From contig CAMPGU010000238.1 of the NCBI GenBank assembly GCA_946885645.1, positions 1 through 6,460 of the forward strand: a stretch of 6,460 nucleotides of DNA, written 5' to 3'. The DNA comes from an uncultured Haloferula sp. (GTDB lineage: Bacteria; Verrucomicrobiota; Verrucomicrobiae; Verrucomicrobiales; Akkermansiaceae). Made by a program: the position numbers and the translations under genes. Numbering within the stretch: position 1 is the stretch's first letter; each line of letters begins with the position of its first letter. Shown here piece after piece: positions 1 to 6,410 of the stretch. The notes under the pieces are model-generated. The model made no database searches. It was not told the origin of the DNA and saw nothing but the letters and a program-made list of their open reading frames with translations.

Positions 1-423
1 GCCTTCAATCAGCTCGTCAATGTGACCGGCGACGTGCGGCTTCGTGCGCCTCCCGGCACACGCGAGGCGCTCCCGCGGCGGCTCAGCTACAGGCGGCTGC
101 TGGAGCGGATCGAGGAGGCCCACGGGGCCATCCGCGGCTGGCTTCGACAGGGGCGCGGCGTAGAGCTTCAGCGGATCGATAGCGAGATCGCCTCATCGAT
201 CCTGGATCACCTCATGCACCGCGGCGTCTGCTGTCTTCCCGTCCATGACAGCTTCATCGTCCCTCGTTCAGCCGAGTTCGTCCTGGGGCAAACGATGTGC
301 CTCGCTTACGAAGGGCAGCTCAGCCGGTGGAGCGATGCGAGGGCATGGCCGGTGATTGCCGGCTGGACTTCGCCGGAGGTCGAGCAGCGGGTGCTGACCT
401 CCCTCGATGTTCCCGTCCGATGA
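1..423 (+). CDS. C-terminal part of a polymerase-like hypothetical protein (LPVHDSFIV motif), 5' end outside window
   Basis: The frame is open from the first base, so this is the last 140 codons of a longer gene. A GTG at 22 is only an internal valine codon in this reading. The visible part starts AFNQLVN, runs through a charged helical stretch, then VELQRIDSEIASSILDHL, and reaches LPVHDSFIVP at 235-264 before a further 50 or so residues and a TGA. The hydrophobic-HDSF strand resembles motif C of single-subunit RNA polymerases and family A DNA polymerases, where the Asp binds catalytic metal. From memory, proteobacterial mobile regions carry uncharacterised proteins with the same order of FN, LQRIDS-like and PVHDSFIV segments; this was not checked by search. 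The catalytic motif A would lie upstream of the window, so activity cannot be judged. Third codon positions are GC-rich, supporting real coding. It points toward the hsd operon and is separated from it by two repeat copies. Coding is likely; the polymerase relationship is inference. Confidence 0.72.
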   Translation, partial: AFNQLVNVTGDVRLRAPPGTREALPRRLSYRRLLERIEEAHGAIRGWLRQGRGVELQRIDSEIASSILDHLMHRGVCCLPVHDSFIVPRSAEFVLGQTMCLAYEGQLSRWSDARAWPVIAGWTSPEVEQRVLTSLDVPVR

Positions 424-438
424 TGGAGAGATGGTTTG

Positions 439-546
439 GTGAGGCTCATCACCAACGGCGGCACCGGCGGTGATCCTTCCGCCATTACTCAGAGCGGTAA
501 CGGGGCGGCTCTGCGTCCGCTCAGGCTTATTTACTCAGACCCGTAA
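439..546 (+). CDS. possible 35-codon small ORF, or continuation of the upstream gene past its TGA
   Basis: In the same frame as the gene ending at 423, reading continues openly to a TAA at 544-546. A GTG at 439 has GGAGAG (425-430) eight bases upstream, so independent initiation is possible. The first ten codons from 439 all end in G or C, as expected for coding DNA here, but the later codons do not keep this bias. The frame runs through the first repeat copy and ends inside the second one. It is either a small gene, a remnant of a longer C-terminus of the upstream protein cut off by the TGA at 421-423, or chance. No recognisable motif is present. Confidence 0.18.
   Translation: MRLITNGGTGGDPSAITQSGNGAALRPLRLIYSDP
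482..503 (+). repeat. repeat copy 1: candidate recombination site
   Basis: Left arm CCATTAC, spacer TCAGAGCG, right arm GTAACGG. The arms are inverted repeats of each other with one mismatch around an 8-bp spacer. It matches copy 4 at 20 of 22 positions and copy 3 at 19 of 22, all in the same orientation. It lies between the left partial gene and the 3' end of hsdS. Arm length and spacer size fit the core site of a tyrosine recombinase, but no recombinase is seen here. A paired regulator-binding site is the main alternative. Confidence 0.7.
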
Positions 547-549
547 TTA
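528..549 (+). repeat. repeat copy 2: diverged candidate recombination site
   Basis: Left arm TATTTAC, spacer TCAGACCC, right arm GTAATTA. It starts 46 bp after copy 1 and keeps the core TTACTCAGANNNGTAA exactly. The outer bases differ from the other copies on both sides, yet the two arms remain inverted repeats of each other with one mismatch. It is the copy nearest the end of hsdS (stop at 587-589). Overall identity to copy 1 is 14 of 22, nearly all of it in the core. Confidence 0.62.
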
Positions 550-586
550 GTCCGCACCATTGGAGAAAGAAACATTTTTGCGCGCG

Positions 587-1750
587 CTAGCCGGCGAAGA
601 GACGCGCCATCAGAGCGGCGGTGGCGTGCTCGGCTGCTGCTGCGGCTTGCGTCGCTAATCGCTGCACCCCCTCTGTCTCCTGGACCCGCTCGGCGAAGCG
701 ACGCTGGAGCGCGAGCGGAGGCAGCGGGAGGGAAAATGCTCGAAGCTCACGGCCGTTGATGTTCGCCTGACCGATTGCGCCCCGAGCCGTCTCGAAGAGC
801 CGACGCTTCATGTGTCCAGAGTTCATGTACGCCCAGATGAACAACGGATCAGCCGCCTCGGAACGGACCCGCACCCGAATAAAGTATGAAGCTGCGACCG
901 CTTCAAAGCGACCATCCCACAGGCCGGTCTTTCCGACCAGTTCCTTGCTGTTGGTCCGATTGAAAAGGATGTCGCCGGGGCGAAGCCGTTGCCGTTCGAG
1001 CTGATCCGCCCGCAGTTCGACATACTTCATGTCGGCGAGCAGTAGGTCCCCCGAGCTAGAGACATTCCCCATGCGGAGGACTGGCACGCCCGCGCTGTCG
1101 TTTGCCTTCACGCTAGTTCCGTAATCGGCTGCATCAAACGTGTCCCCGAGCGGCACCAGCGGCCACCCCTTCGGGTTCGTTGCGGGATCGCCGAACATGT
1201 CCAGGAAGAGCGCCGGGATCAGTTCGCGTGCCTTCGTCTGCGCCTCCTCCGCCAGCCGCTTCAGCCCCGCCGCGCGGCCCAGCAGGTCCACGATGCGGCG
1301 CTGCTCGTCGAGAGGAGGGAGGCTGACGTTGAAACCTCGTACATCTCGCTCGGAGACGGCCGGATACATTTGCCCTGCTGTCAGCTTCGTCATGCCGGAG
1401 ACGAACCGCGGCGTTTGGACGAGTTGAAAAAGGAACTCCGGCAAGATCGAAGCGCTAGGGCGCAAAACTGCGAAGCCCGTGCTAGCCACTGAGCCGTCCA
1501 GGTCCTCACCAATCAGAGCCACAGCGTTCAGGTTCGGGCGCGTCATGGAGACGATAACATCGCCGGCTCGAAGTAGCTTTCGGGCACGGCTCGGTGCATC
1601 TGCTCCAAGAAGGTGCTGAGGTTCCTCCACCACCTTCCGCCGATTGTTCACGCTCGAAATATCGACGTATGTGAACGATACGCCCGGTTTTTCCCGAGGT
1701 GAGACTTGAGCGGGCTTCGTAGTAATTGCGTCCAGCGTGCAGACGTTCAC
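587..1750 (-). CDS. hsdS: Type I restriction-modification specificity subunit HsdS
   Basis: HsdS sets the DNA sequence recognised by both the methyltransferase and the restriction complex. The 387-residue protein shows the family's two-fold layout: target recognition domain 1 (about residues 1-143), a conserved helical linker (about 144-190, LPPLDEQRRIVDLL to LFLDMFGDP), recognition domain 2 (about 191-341), and a second helix (about 342-387, LPPLALQRRF to ALMARLFAG). The halves echo one another: RAGDVIVSMTRPN pairs with RPGDILFNRTNS, and GQMYP...LPPL with IGQAN...LPPL. The start is GTG at 1750, overlapping the hsdM stop as GTGA, with a purine-rich GGGAGAGGG just upstream. No earlier start exists before an in-frame stop. 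Domain 1 is a little short at its N-terminus compared with many HsdS proteins, but both halves look intact. The target should be bipartite, one half-site per domain; its sequence cannot be read from the protein. It is the last gene of the operon. Confidence 0.95.
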   Translation of the reverse strand: MNVCTLDAITTKPAQVSPREKPGVSFTYVDISSVNNRRKVVEEPQHLLGADAPSRARKLLRAGDVIVSMTRPNLNAVALIGEDLDGSVASTGFAVLRPSASILPEFLFQLVQTPRFVSGMTKLTAGQMYPAVSERDVRGFNVSLPPLDEQRRIVDLLGRAAGLKRLAEEAQTKARELIPALFLDMFGDPATNPKGWPLVPLGDTFDAADYGTSVKANDSAGVPVLRMGNVSSSGDLLLADMKYVELRADQLERQRLRPGDILFNRTNSKELVGKTGLWDGRFEAVAASYFIRVRVRSEAADPLFIWAYMNSGHMKRRLFETARGAIGQANINGRELRAFSLPLPPLALQRRFAERVQETEGVQRLATQAAAAAEHATAALMARLFAG

Positions 1751-3366
1751 GCCCTCTCCCTCAGCTTCACCGCCAACTCCTCAATCTCCTCGCTCATTTC
1801 CGCTGCTATGGCTTTCAGTTCGTCCAGCAGCTCCAGCGGGTCGCGATGCTCCACCTGCGCCCGCGTCTGCGGCCGGTAGCGGGAGGCAGAGAGATTGTAG
1901 TCGTTTCCGCGGATCGTGGCCGTGTCCGCCCACCACCATTTGGCGGTCCACTCCGCCTCCTCGTCGCGGGCCTCCCATTCGCTCCAGTGCGCCTCCCGCT
2001 CCCAATACGCCTCCACCAGCCCCGGCAGATCATCCTCCGCCACCGGCGTGTCGTGATTGGCGTCGAGCTTGTAGCCGTCGGCGTCCGCGTGGAGGAACAG
2101 GACGCGCTCCGTGGAGCCGCCCCTGGTGAACAGCAGAACGCTCGTCTTGACGCCGCTATAGGGCTGGAAGACGCCGCCGGGCAGGCTCAGCACCGCCTCC
2201 ACCCGGTTGTTCGCGACGAGCTGCCGGCGCAGCTCCTGGTGCGCCCCGGTGGAGCCGAACAGAACGCCTTCGGGAACGATCACGCCGCATCGGCCGCCGT
2301 CCTTAAGCTGCCCCAGCATATATTTGAGGAACAGCAGTTCGGTGGCCGTGGAGGTGCCGACCTTCACCTCGTCCACGATCCGGTCCTTGTCCAGCCGGCC
2401 GGAGAATGGCGGGTTGGCTAGGATCACGTCAAACCCGTCAAGCGGCAGCCCCAGCTCCGCCTTGCCGGCGCGGTCCAGCGTCTGCGTCAGCGCGTTGCGC
2501 CTGAGGATGCGGACGTTGGGCAGGCCGCGAAGCGTCAGGTTCATCGTGGCGAGCCGCACCTGCGCCGGGTCCACGTCATTGCCGTAGAAGGTGCCGTTCT
2601 GAAGCCGGGCGTTCTGCGCGTCCGACAGTCGGTCACCCCAGCCGCGGCGCTGCACCTTGCCGTCCACCTCCACCTCCTGGGTGCCGCTGGGCGAGGAGTT
2701 GGCAAGGCGGATGTGGTTGTAGGCAGCGACGAGGAAACCCGCCGTGCCGGCCGCGGGATCGTAGATCGTCTCCCCCACCTGCGGGTCTATCATCTCCACG
2801 ATGGCGCGGATGATGTGGCGCGGTGTTCGGAATTGGCCCAGTTCGCCGGCCTGCTTGATCTGCTTCAGGACGTGCTCGAACAGGTCGCCCTTGGTGTCCG
2901 CGTCCTGCTCCTCCAGCCGGAGCTGGTCGATCAGGCTCACCACCTGCGTCAGCACCGTCGGCTCGTCGATGGAAAGCCGCGCACCGTCCATGAAGTTCAT
3001 GGCGGATCGCTCGGCAACCTCGGCATAGAAGGGGAACACCTCGTCGCGAACGAAGCGGACCAGGGGCTCGCCGGCCATGATGCTCCACTTGGACCAGCGC
3101 AGCCGCTCCGCCGGGATCCTCTTCTGGCCTTCCTCAGGCGCGTTCAGCGGGTTTCTCAGCTCCCACTCGTCGGAGAACATGGACGCATAGTCGCGCCCGG
3201 TTGCCTGCGCGCGCAGCAGGTTGTCGGCGTCCAGCCCCTCGACCAGGTAGAAGAAGAACAGGAAAGCAAGCTGCTCGGCATTCTGGACCGGGTTGGGATA
3301 GCCGCCCCCGTAGAGATAGTCCCTGATCTGGTCCACGCGCCGCCGTAGCTCCGGCGTCATCGGCAT
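1747..3366 (-). CDS. hsdM: Type I restriction-modification adenine methyltransferase subunit HsdM
   Basis: HsdM transfers a methyl group from S-adenosylmethionine to N6 of adenine in the site chosen by HsdS; an M2S complex protects host DNA, and the same complex with HsdR restricts foreign DNA. The 539-residue protein has the helical HsdM N-terminal region (about 1-150), then GQFRTPRHII (177-186), the cofactor-binding motif DPAAGTAGFL (203-212) and the catalytic NPPF (318-321), followed by DYNLSASRY (489-497) typical of HsdM and a charged, probably coiled C-terminus (about 505-539). All catalytic motifs are present and the length is normal for the family. ATG at 3366 is preferred because GGGAG lies eight bases upstream; a second ATG two codons later (3360) would be too far from it. 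The gene starts 17 nt after the hsdR stop and overlaps hsdS by 4 nt, implying translational coupling. Confidence 0.96.
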   Translation of the reverse strand: MPMTPELRRRVDQIRDYLYGGGYPNPVQNAEQLAFLFFFYLVEGLDADNLLRAQATGRDYASMFSDEWELRNPLNAPEEGQKRIPAERLRWSKWSIMAGEPLVRFVRDEVFPFYAEVAERSAMNFMDGARLSIDEPTVLTQVVSLIDQLRLEEQDADTKGDLFEHVLKQIKQAGELGQFRTPRHIIRAIVEMIDPQVGETIYDPAAGTAGFLVAAYNHIRLANSSPSGTQEVEVDGKVQRRGWGDRLSDAQNARLQNGTFYGNDVDPAQVRLATMNLTLRGLPNVRILRRNALTQTLDRAGKAELGLPLDGFDVILANPPFSGRLDKDRIVDEVKVGTSTATELLFLKYMLGQLKDGGRCGVIVPEGVLFGSTGAHQELRRQLVANNRVEAVLSLPGGVFQPYSGVKTSVLLFTRGGSTERVLFLHADADGYKLDANHDTPVAEDDLPGLVEAYWEREAHWSEWEARDEEAEWTAKWWWADTATIRGNDYNLSASRYRPQTRAQVEHRDPLELLDELKAIAAEMSEEIEELAVKLRERA

Positions 3367-3383
3367 TCAGTAGCTCCCGTGCT

Positions 3384-5522
3384 TCAAGCGAAGGCGTCCG
3401 GCCGGTCCCCCGAAGACGCTTCGGGATCGCCGAACACGGCGTCGTTCATCTCGTCCAGGATGAGGCTCAGGTCCTCGTCCCCGCCGAACACCTGCCGCGC
3501 CCGCTGGACGCCTCCATTGAACGAGAATGGCGGCTGCGTGAAGCGGTAGAGATCGAACCGATCCATGTCCGGGTTGGCCTCGATCTGGCTCTGGACGAGG
3601 CGCAGCAGCCGGAGCTGGTCCGCGTTGAACGGCATCGCCTCCAGCCACTCCTCGAAGCGCAGCAGCAGCTCGGCGGCTCGCACCGTGCGGGCATCGTTCG
3701 GGATCGGATTGCCGTCCTCGTCCAGCGTCACCCATTCGCGCGTCGTCGGGTCGATATGGTCGTGAACGTCGAGTAGCAGCAGCCGCCTCGGCTCGCTGGG
3801 CTGCTGAACCTTCGTGCCGCTGCCATAGACCGCGCCGCCCTCCGGATAATCGTCGTCATCGTCGCCGTGAAAATCGGTGACGCCGACGAAATCGAAGATC
3901 GTGAAGCTGGTCTTCCGGATGTGATCGGCCCGGCGGGTGCCGCGCCCACGCATCTGCTGATAGAGGATGGAGGACTTGGTGAAGCGGGCCATCACCAGAT
4001 GGACCACCTCCGGCGCGTCGAAGCCGGTGTCGAGCATGTTCACCGACACGAGTATCTGCGGGAAGCGCTCCTTCTTGAATCGGTCGATCTTGGCGAAGGC
4101 GTCCACACTATCGTCCGGTCCGATGCCGGAGACGACATAATCGGCGAAGCGGACCTCCGGGCTCGGCTTCTGGTCCGCGAACTCCTGGTCGAACATCGCC
4201 GCCAGCGTCTCGGCATGGCGCTTGGTAACAGCGAAGACGATCGCCTTGCCGATGAGCGGCTTGCGGAGCTTGCCGTCGCTGCCGGTGAAGCCGTTCTCAA
4301 CCACCTGCCGATATTCCCGAACGATGGCGCGGTTGCGCTCCGGGATGGTGAACTTGCGCTCCAGCGCGTTCGGATCGACCGTAATCACCGGTTCCGCGCC
4401 GAACAGCCGCTCGAACTCTTGGCGCGTCGGCTCGTCCATCGCGGTCCAGTCCAACTCGTCCCGGCGCACCTCGAAGCCGCCTTCGGCTGCGGTCTTCACC
4501 GTCTTCGCCTTGTATATCTTGTAAGGGACGAGCCAACCTTCCTGGATCGCCTGTTTCATCCCGTAGCGGTAAGTTGGCCGCGCGACCTCGAAGAAGCGCA
4601 GCGTGTCGCGAACGAAGCTGGCGTCGTCGGGGTCGGGCAGGTCGTCCGGATTGCCGACGAAGGGAGTGGCGGTGAGCCCGATCATCGTCGCGTCAAAGTG
4701 GCGCAGGCTCCCTGACCACTTGCCATAAATCGAACGGTGGCACTCATCGACGACCACGAGCTGGAAGTACGACGCCGGGAGCTTGTGATATTCGCCGATG
4801 AAGGTCTGGAGCGTCGAAACAGTGATCCGCTTCTCGTCCTGAAAACGCCGGCCGGCCCGCAGGACATAGGCCGGATAGTCCGGCAGGTGCTCCGCGAAGG
4901 CGTCCTCTGCCTGCTTGGCTAGCGCGATCCGGTCCACCAGGAACAGCACCCGGCTCACCAGCCCCGCCTCCAAGAGCCGCTTGATGAGCGCCGCGGCCAT
5001 GCGGGTCTTGCCGGTGCCCGTCGCCATTTCGACGAGCAGCTTGCGCCGGCCCTGTTTGATCTCCTGGCAGAGCGTGTCGATGCACTCGCGCTGGTAATCC
5101 CGGCCGGCGATCCGGTCGTCGATGGGAATGGAGAGCGGGTCCCGCCGCTGCTCGCGCAGCGCCAGCAGCCGCTCCAGGTCGAGCTGAGACGGGAGTGTGG
5201 CGATCCTCCGCGGGTGAGCCTCCGCGGCCGGCTCCCACACCCACATCTCTTCGCCATTACTCAGAAAGGTAAAGGGGACCCCCAGCAGTTCGGCATAGCG
5301 CCGGGCTTGCTCCTCACCCTCCCGCGGGCTCCGGCTGGTGCGCTTCGCCTCCAGGACGGCGATGGGATGGCCGTGCCGGTTGCACAGCACGTAATCCGCG
5401 CGGGTGCCGTCGGAGAGCGCATATTCGTAGCGGACGGACGTGCCGTCCTCCACGCGCCACCCCACGTCGCGGAGCAGTGCGTCGATCTTCACCCGCGAGA
5501 ATGCTTCGGTCTGGCTCGCCAT
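3384..5522 (-). CDS. hsdR: Type I restriction enzyme endonuclease/translocase subunit HsdR (EcoEI-like)
   Basis: HsdR is the motor and nuclease of the restriction complex: it pumps DNA with ATP and cuts unmethylated DNA away from the recognition site. In 712 residues it shows an N-terminal PD-(D/E)xK nuclease (D43, E58-A-K60, then Q72 and Y76 of the QxxxY motif), a superfamily 2 motor with Walker A ATGTGKT (167-173), DECH (259-262), TATP (284-287), the LDTGFDAPEV segment (497-506) and QMRGRGTR (523-530), and a C-terminal region (about 575-700) like that of EcoEI-type R subunits, which presumably docks on M2S. All key residues are present. The start is ATG at 5522; the ribosome site is weak (GGGGGA just upstream). 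It is the first gene of hsdR-hsdM-hsdS. Oddly, codons 83-90, around the conserved FLSNG, contain a copy of the repeat that flanks the whole cluster, in a locally AT-richer stretch. It is somewhat shorter than EcoEI HsdR as I recall it, with no sign of truncation. Confidence 0.95.
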   Translation of the reverse strand: MASQTEAFSRVKIDALLRDVGWRVEDGTSVRYEYALSDGTRADYVLCNRHGHPIAVLEAKRTSRSPREGEEQARRYAELLGVPFTFLSNGEEMWVWEPAAEAHPRRIATLPSQLDLERLLALREQRRDPLSIPIDDRIAGRDYQRECIDTLCQEIKQGRRKLLVEMATGTGKTRMAAALIKRLLEAGLVSRVLFLVDRIALAKQAEDAFAEHLPDYPAYVLRAGRRFQDEKRITVSTLQTFIGEYHKLPASYFQLVVVDECHRSIYGKWSGSLRHFDATMIGLTATPFVGNPDDLPDPDDASFVRDTLRFFEVARPTYRYGMKQAIQEGWLVPYKIYKAKTVKTAAEGGFEVRRDELDWTAMDEPTRQEFERLFGAEPVITVDPNALERKFTIPERNRAIVREYRQVVENGFTGSDGKLRKPLIGKAIVFAVTKRHAETLAAMFDQEFADQKPSPEVRFADYVVSGIGPDDSVDAFAKIDRFKKERFPQILVSVNMLDTGFDAPEVVHLVMARFTKSSILYQQMRGRGTRRADHIRKTSFTIFDFVGVTDFHGDDDDDYPEGGAVYGSGTKVQQPSEPRRLLLLDVHDHIDPTTREWVTLDEDGNPIPNDARTVRAAELLLRFEEWLEAMPFNADQLRLLRLVQSQIEANPDMDRFDLYRFTQPPFSFNGGVQRARQVFGGDEDLSLILDEMNDAVFGDPEASSGDRPDAFA
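5254..5275 (+). repeat. repeat copy 3, inside hsdR
   Basis: Left arm CCATTAC, spacer TCAGAAAG, right arm GTAAAGG, in the same plus-strand orientation as the other copies. It matches copy 1 at 19 of 22 positions, and four G's end the match in both. On the hsdR coding strand it encodes the FTFLSN segment (residues 84-89) just after the nuclease QxxxY motif, using TTT, AGT and AAT codons in an otherwise GC-rich gene. It could be a target for the recombinase acting on the outer copies, or partly a coincidence of conserved coding sequence. Confidence 0.55.
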
Positions 5523-5656
5523 CGTCCCCCGGCTGTTCCTGTGGGTGAGCCTAAGCGGCTATCACAAGGAGGACAATGGGAGTGCCGATCTCGTCCTTCC
5601 TCGTTCTTGAAGCGACTAGCCGCCGCGCTATTTCGCCGACAGGAGGTGACGAGCGC
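5523..5656. promoter_or_regulatory. divergent spacer holding the presumed hsdRMS and rightward-gene promoters
   Basis: The hsdR start (5522, minus) and the rightward gene (5657, plus) face away from each other, so the promoters of both units should lie here. Only weak matches are visible. On the minus strand, TTGTCC and TAGGCT are separated by 17 bases. On the plus strand, TTCCTG and TATCAC (ending at about 5565) are separated by 18. Neither is a convincing sigma-70 promoter. No operator-like dyad stands out, and no controller protein gene is present in the window. Confidence 0.4.
5641..5649 (+). promoter_or_regulatory. strong ribosome binding site setting the start at 5657
   Basis: AGGAGGTGA is a near-perfect match to the anti-Shine-Dalgarno sequence and sits seven bases before the ATG at 5657. 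A second, earlier site AAGGAGG (5566-5572) precedes an in-frame ATG at 5576 by only three bases, too close for efficient use. The downstream ATG is therefore preferred. Two tandem sites in one frame could also give two protein forms. Confidence 0.65.
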
Positions 5657-6337
5657 ATGGCTTCACGCTTGTGGCGCGGAATTGACAAGGATCAGGCACA
5701 GCGCCGAGCGGACGAAGAGAGGAGACTGGCGGCTCAGGCCGCCGATTGGCTCAAGCTGCGCTCCAGCTTCGTGGAACGGCTTAGCGAGCTTCGTGCGCCG
5801 CAGACGATCAACTTTCGCGACTATCGGCTTCGCGAATGCTTCAGCCCGCAGGTGCACGCCTGGTGGCCGGCCGAGCGCGCCGAAGAGATCGAGGCTCGAC
5901 TATTGGCGGCGGATGCTCGCGGAGACGTTCGCCTCGGACACCTCCACGGCGGGACTCCCGAGAGCAATCCGGCGCTCGACACGCTCCGGATGCTCGACCG
6001 GGCTGAAAAGGCCGGTGACGAAGCCAAACGCGCGATGCTGGTTCTGGCGCTGCTCGAATATCGGTGCATCGACAACCACCCCGCCATCCCGTCGGACCTC
6101 CGGTGGCGGGCGAACGCGGCCTGCCGCAGCGTTCATCCCCTCTTGAGGGAGCTGAACTGGAACCATGGATCGAAGCGGCTGCTCCCGAACTTCATCGCCT
6201 GGTGCGATCCGCCAACCGACCTTCGCGAACTGGGACGCCAGCTTGCCGAGGATGGGGCTGGCCTGCTGATCAATTGGGTTGCTGTCCGGATCGAACGTGA
6301 CCCGTCGGATTTGGTACAAAAATCCGAACCGGCATAA
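5657..6337 (+). CDS. hypothetical protein, divergent from hsdRMS
   Basis: I do not recognise this protein. From the ATG at 5657 it has 226 residues; an in-frame ATG at 5576 would give 253. The consistently GC-rich third codon positions show it is real coding sequence. The N-terminal third is rich in Arg, Glu and Ala and should be helical (residues about 8-45, QRRADEERRLAAQAADWLKL and onward). The middle holds RLRECFSPQVHAWWPAERAEEIEARLL, and the second half includes ALLEYRCIDNHPAIPSDLRWRANA and HPLLRELNWNHGSKRLLPNFIAWCDPP. There is no signal peptide, membrane segment, nucleotide-binding loop, clear helix-turn-helix or nuclease motif, so it is probably a soluble cytoplasmic protein. It is divergent from hsdR and lies inside the same repeat-bounded unit, so an accessory role in defence, or an independent cargo gene, are both possible. 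Its function is unknown. Confidence 0.85.
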   Translation: MASRLWRGIDKDQAQRRADEERRLAAQAADWLKLRSSFVERLSELRAPQTINFRDYRLRECFSPQVHAWWPAERAEEIEARLLAADARGDVRLGHLHGGTPESNPALDTLRMLDRAEKAGDEAKRAMLVLALLEYRCIDNHPAIPSDLRWRANAACRSVHPLLRELNWNHGSKRLLPNFIAWCDPPTDLRELGRQLAEDGAGLLINWVAVRIERDPSDLVQKSEPA

Positions 6338-6354
6338 CGCTACTCGCCGCTGCC

Positions 6355-6376
6355 GGTATCCCCCCGTGGGGGTGCC
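6355..6376 (+). terminator. GC-rich hairpin between convergent genes, possible terminator
   Basis: GGTATCCCC pairs with GGGGGTGCC as a nine-pair stem (two of them G-U pairs in RNA) around a four-base loop. It begins 17 bases after the stop of the 5657-6337 gene, where a terminator would be expected, and the gene entering from the right appears to end just beyond it. There is no run of T after the stem on either strand, so it is not a standard intrinsic terminator. Confidence 0.3.
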
Positions 6377-6410
6377 CTCTCCGTCGGCAAATGCCGTGGC
6401 CGAACTTGCT

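Noticed and set aside
482..549. Repeat copies 1 and 2 as a CRISPR array
   Set aside because: Only two adjacent copies exist, the outer bases differ, the 24-bp interval between the 22-bp units is not a series of spacers, and no cas gene is present.
547..586. Intrinsic terminator after hsdS
   Set aside because: The minus strand here has a short A run but no stem-loop followed by T's, so no terminator can be called.
587..1750. Phase-variable or invertible hsdS
   Set aside because: No second hsdS fragment, inverted repeats, recombinase or simple-sequence tract is visible in or near the gene in this window.
1726..2421. Long plus-strand open frame opposite hsdM
   Set aside because: It lies wholly over the clearly coding hsdM on the other strand, has an Arg/Pro/Leu-rich antisense composition and no recognisable motif; such open frames are usual opposite GC-rich genes.
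3867..4715. 282-codon plus-strand open frame opposite hsdR
   Set aside because: It is antisense to the motor domain of hsdR, whose motifs are intact, and shows low-complexity antisense composition.
5214..6146. 310-codon plus-strand open frame running across hsdR and the rightward gene
   Set aside because: It starts antisense to hsdR and continues out of frame in the 5657-6337 gene, where the Arg/Ser/Thr-rich product and poor third-position pattern show it is a shadow.
6306..6326. Inverted repeat CGGATTT / AAATCCG with a 7-base loop
   Set aside because: It lies within the last codons of the 5657-6337 gene, has no T tract after the stem, and a single 7-bp stem is weak evidence for a functional hairpin.
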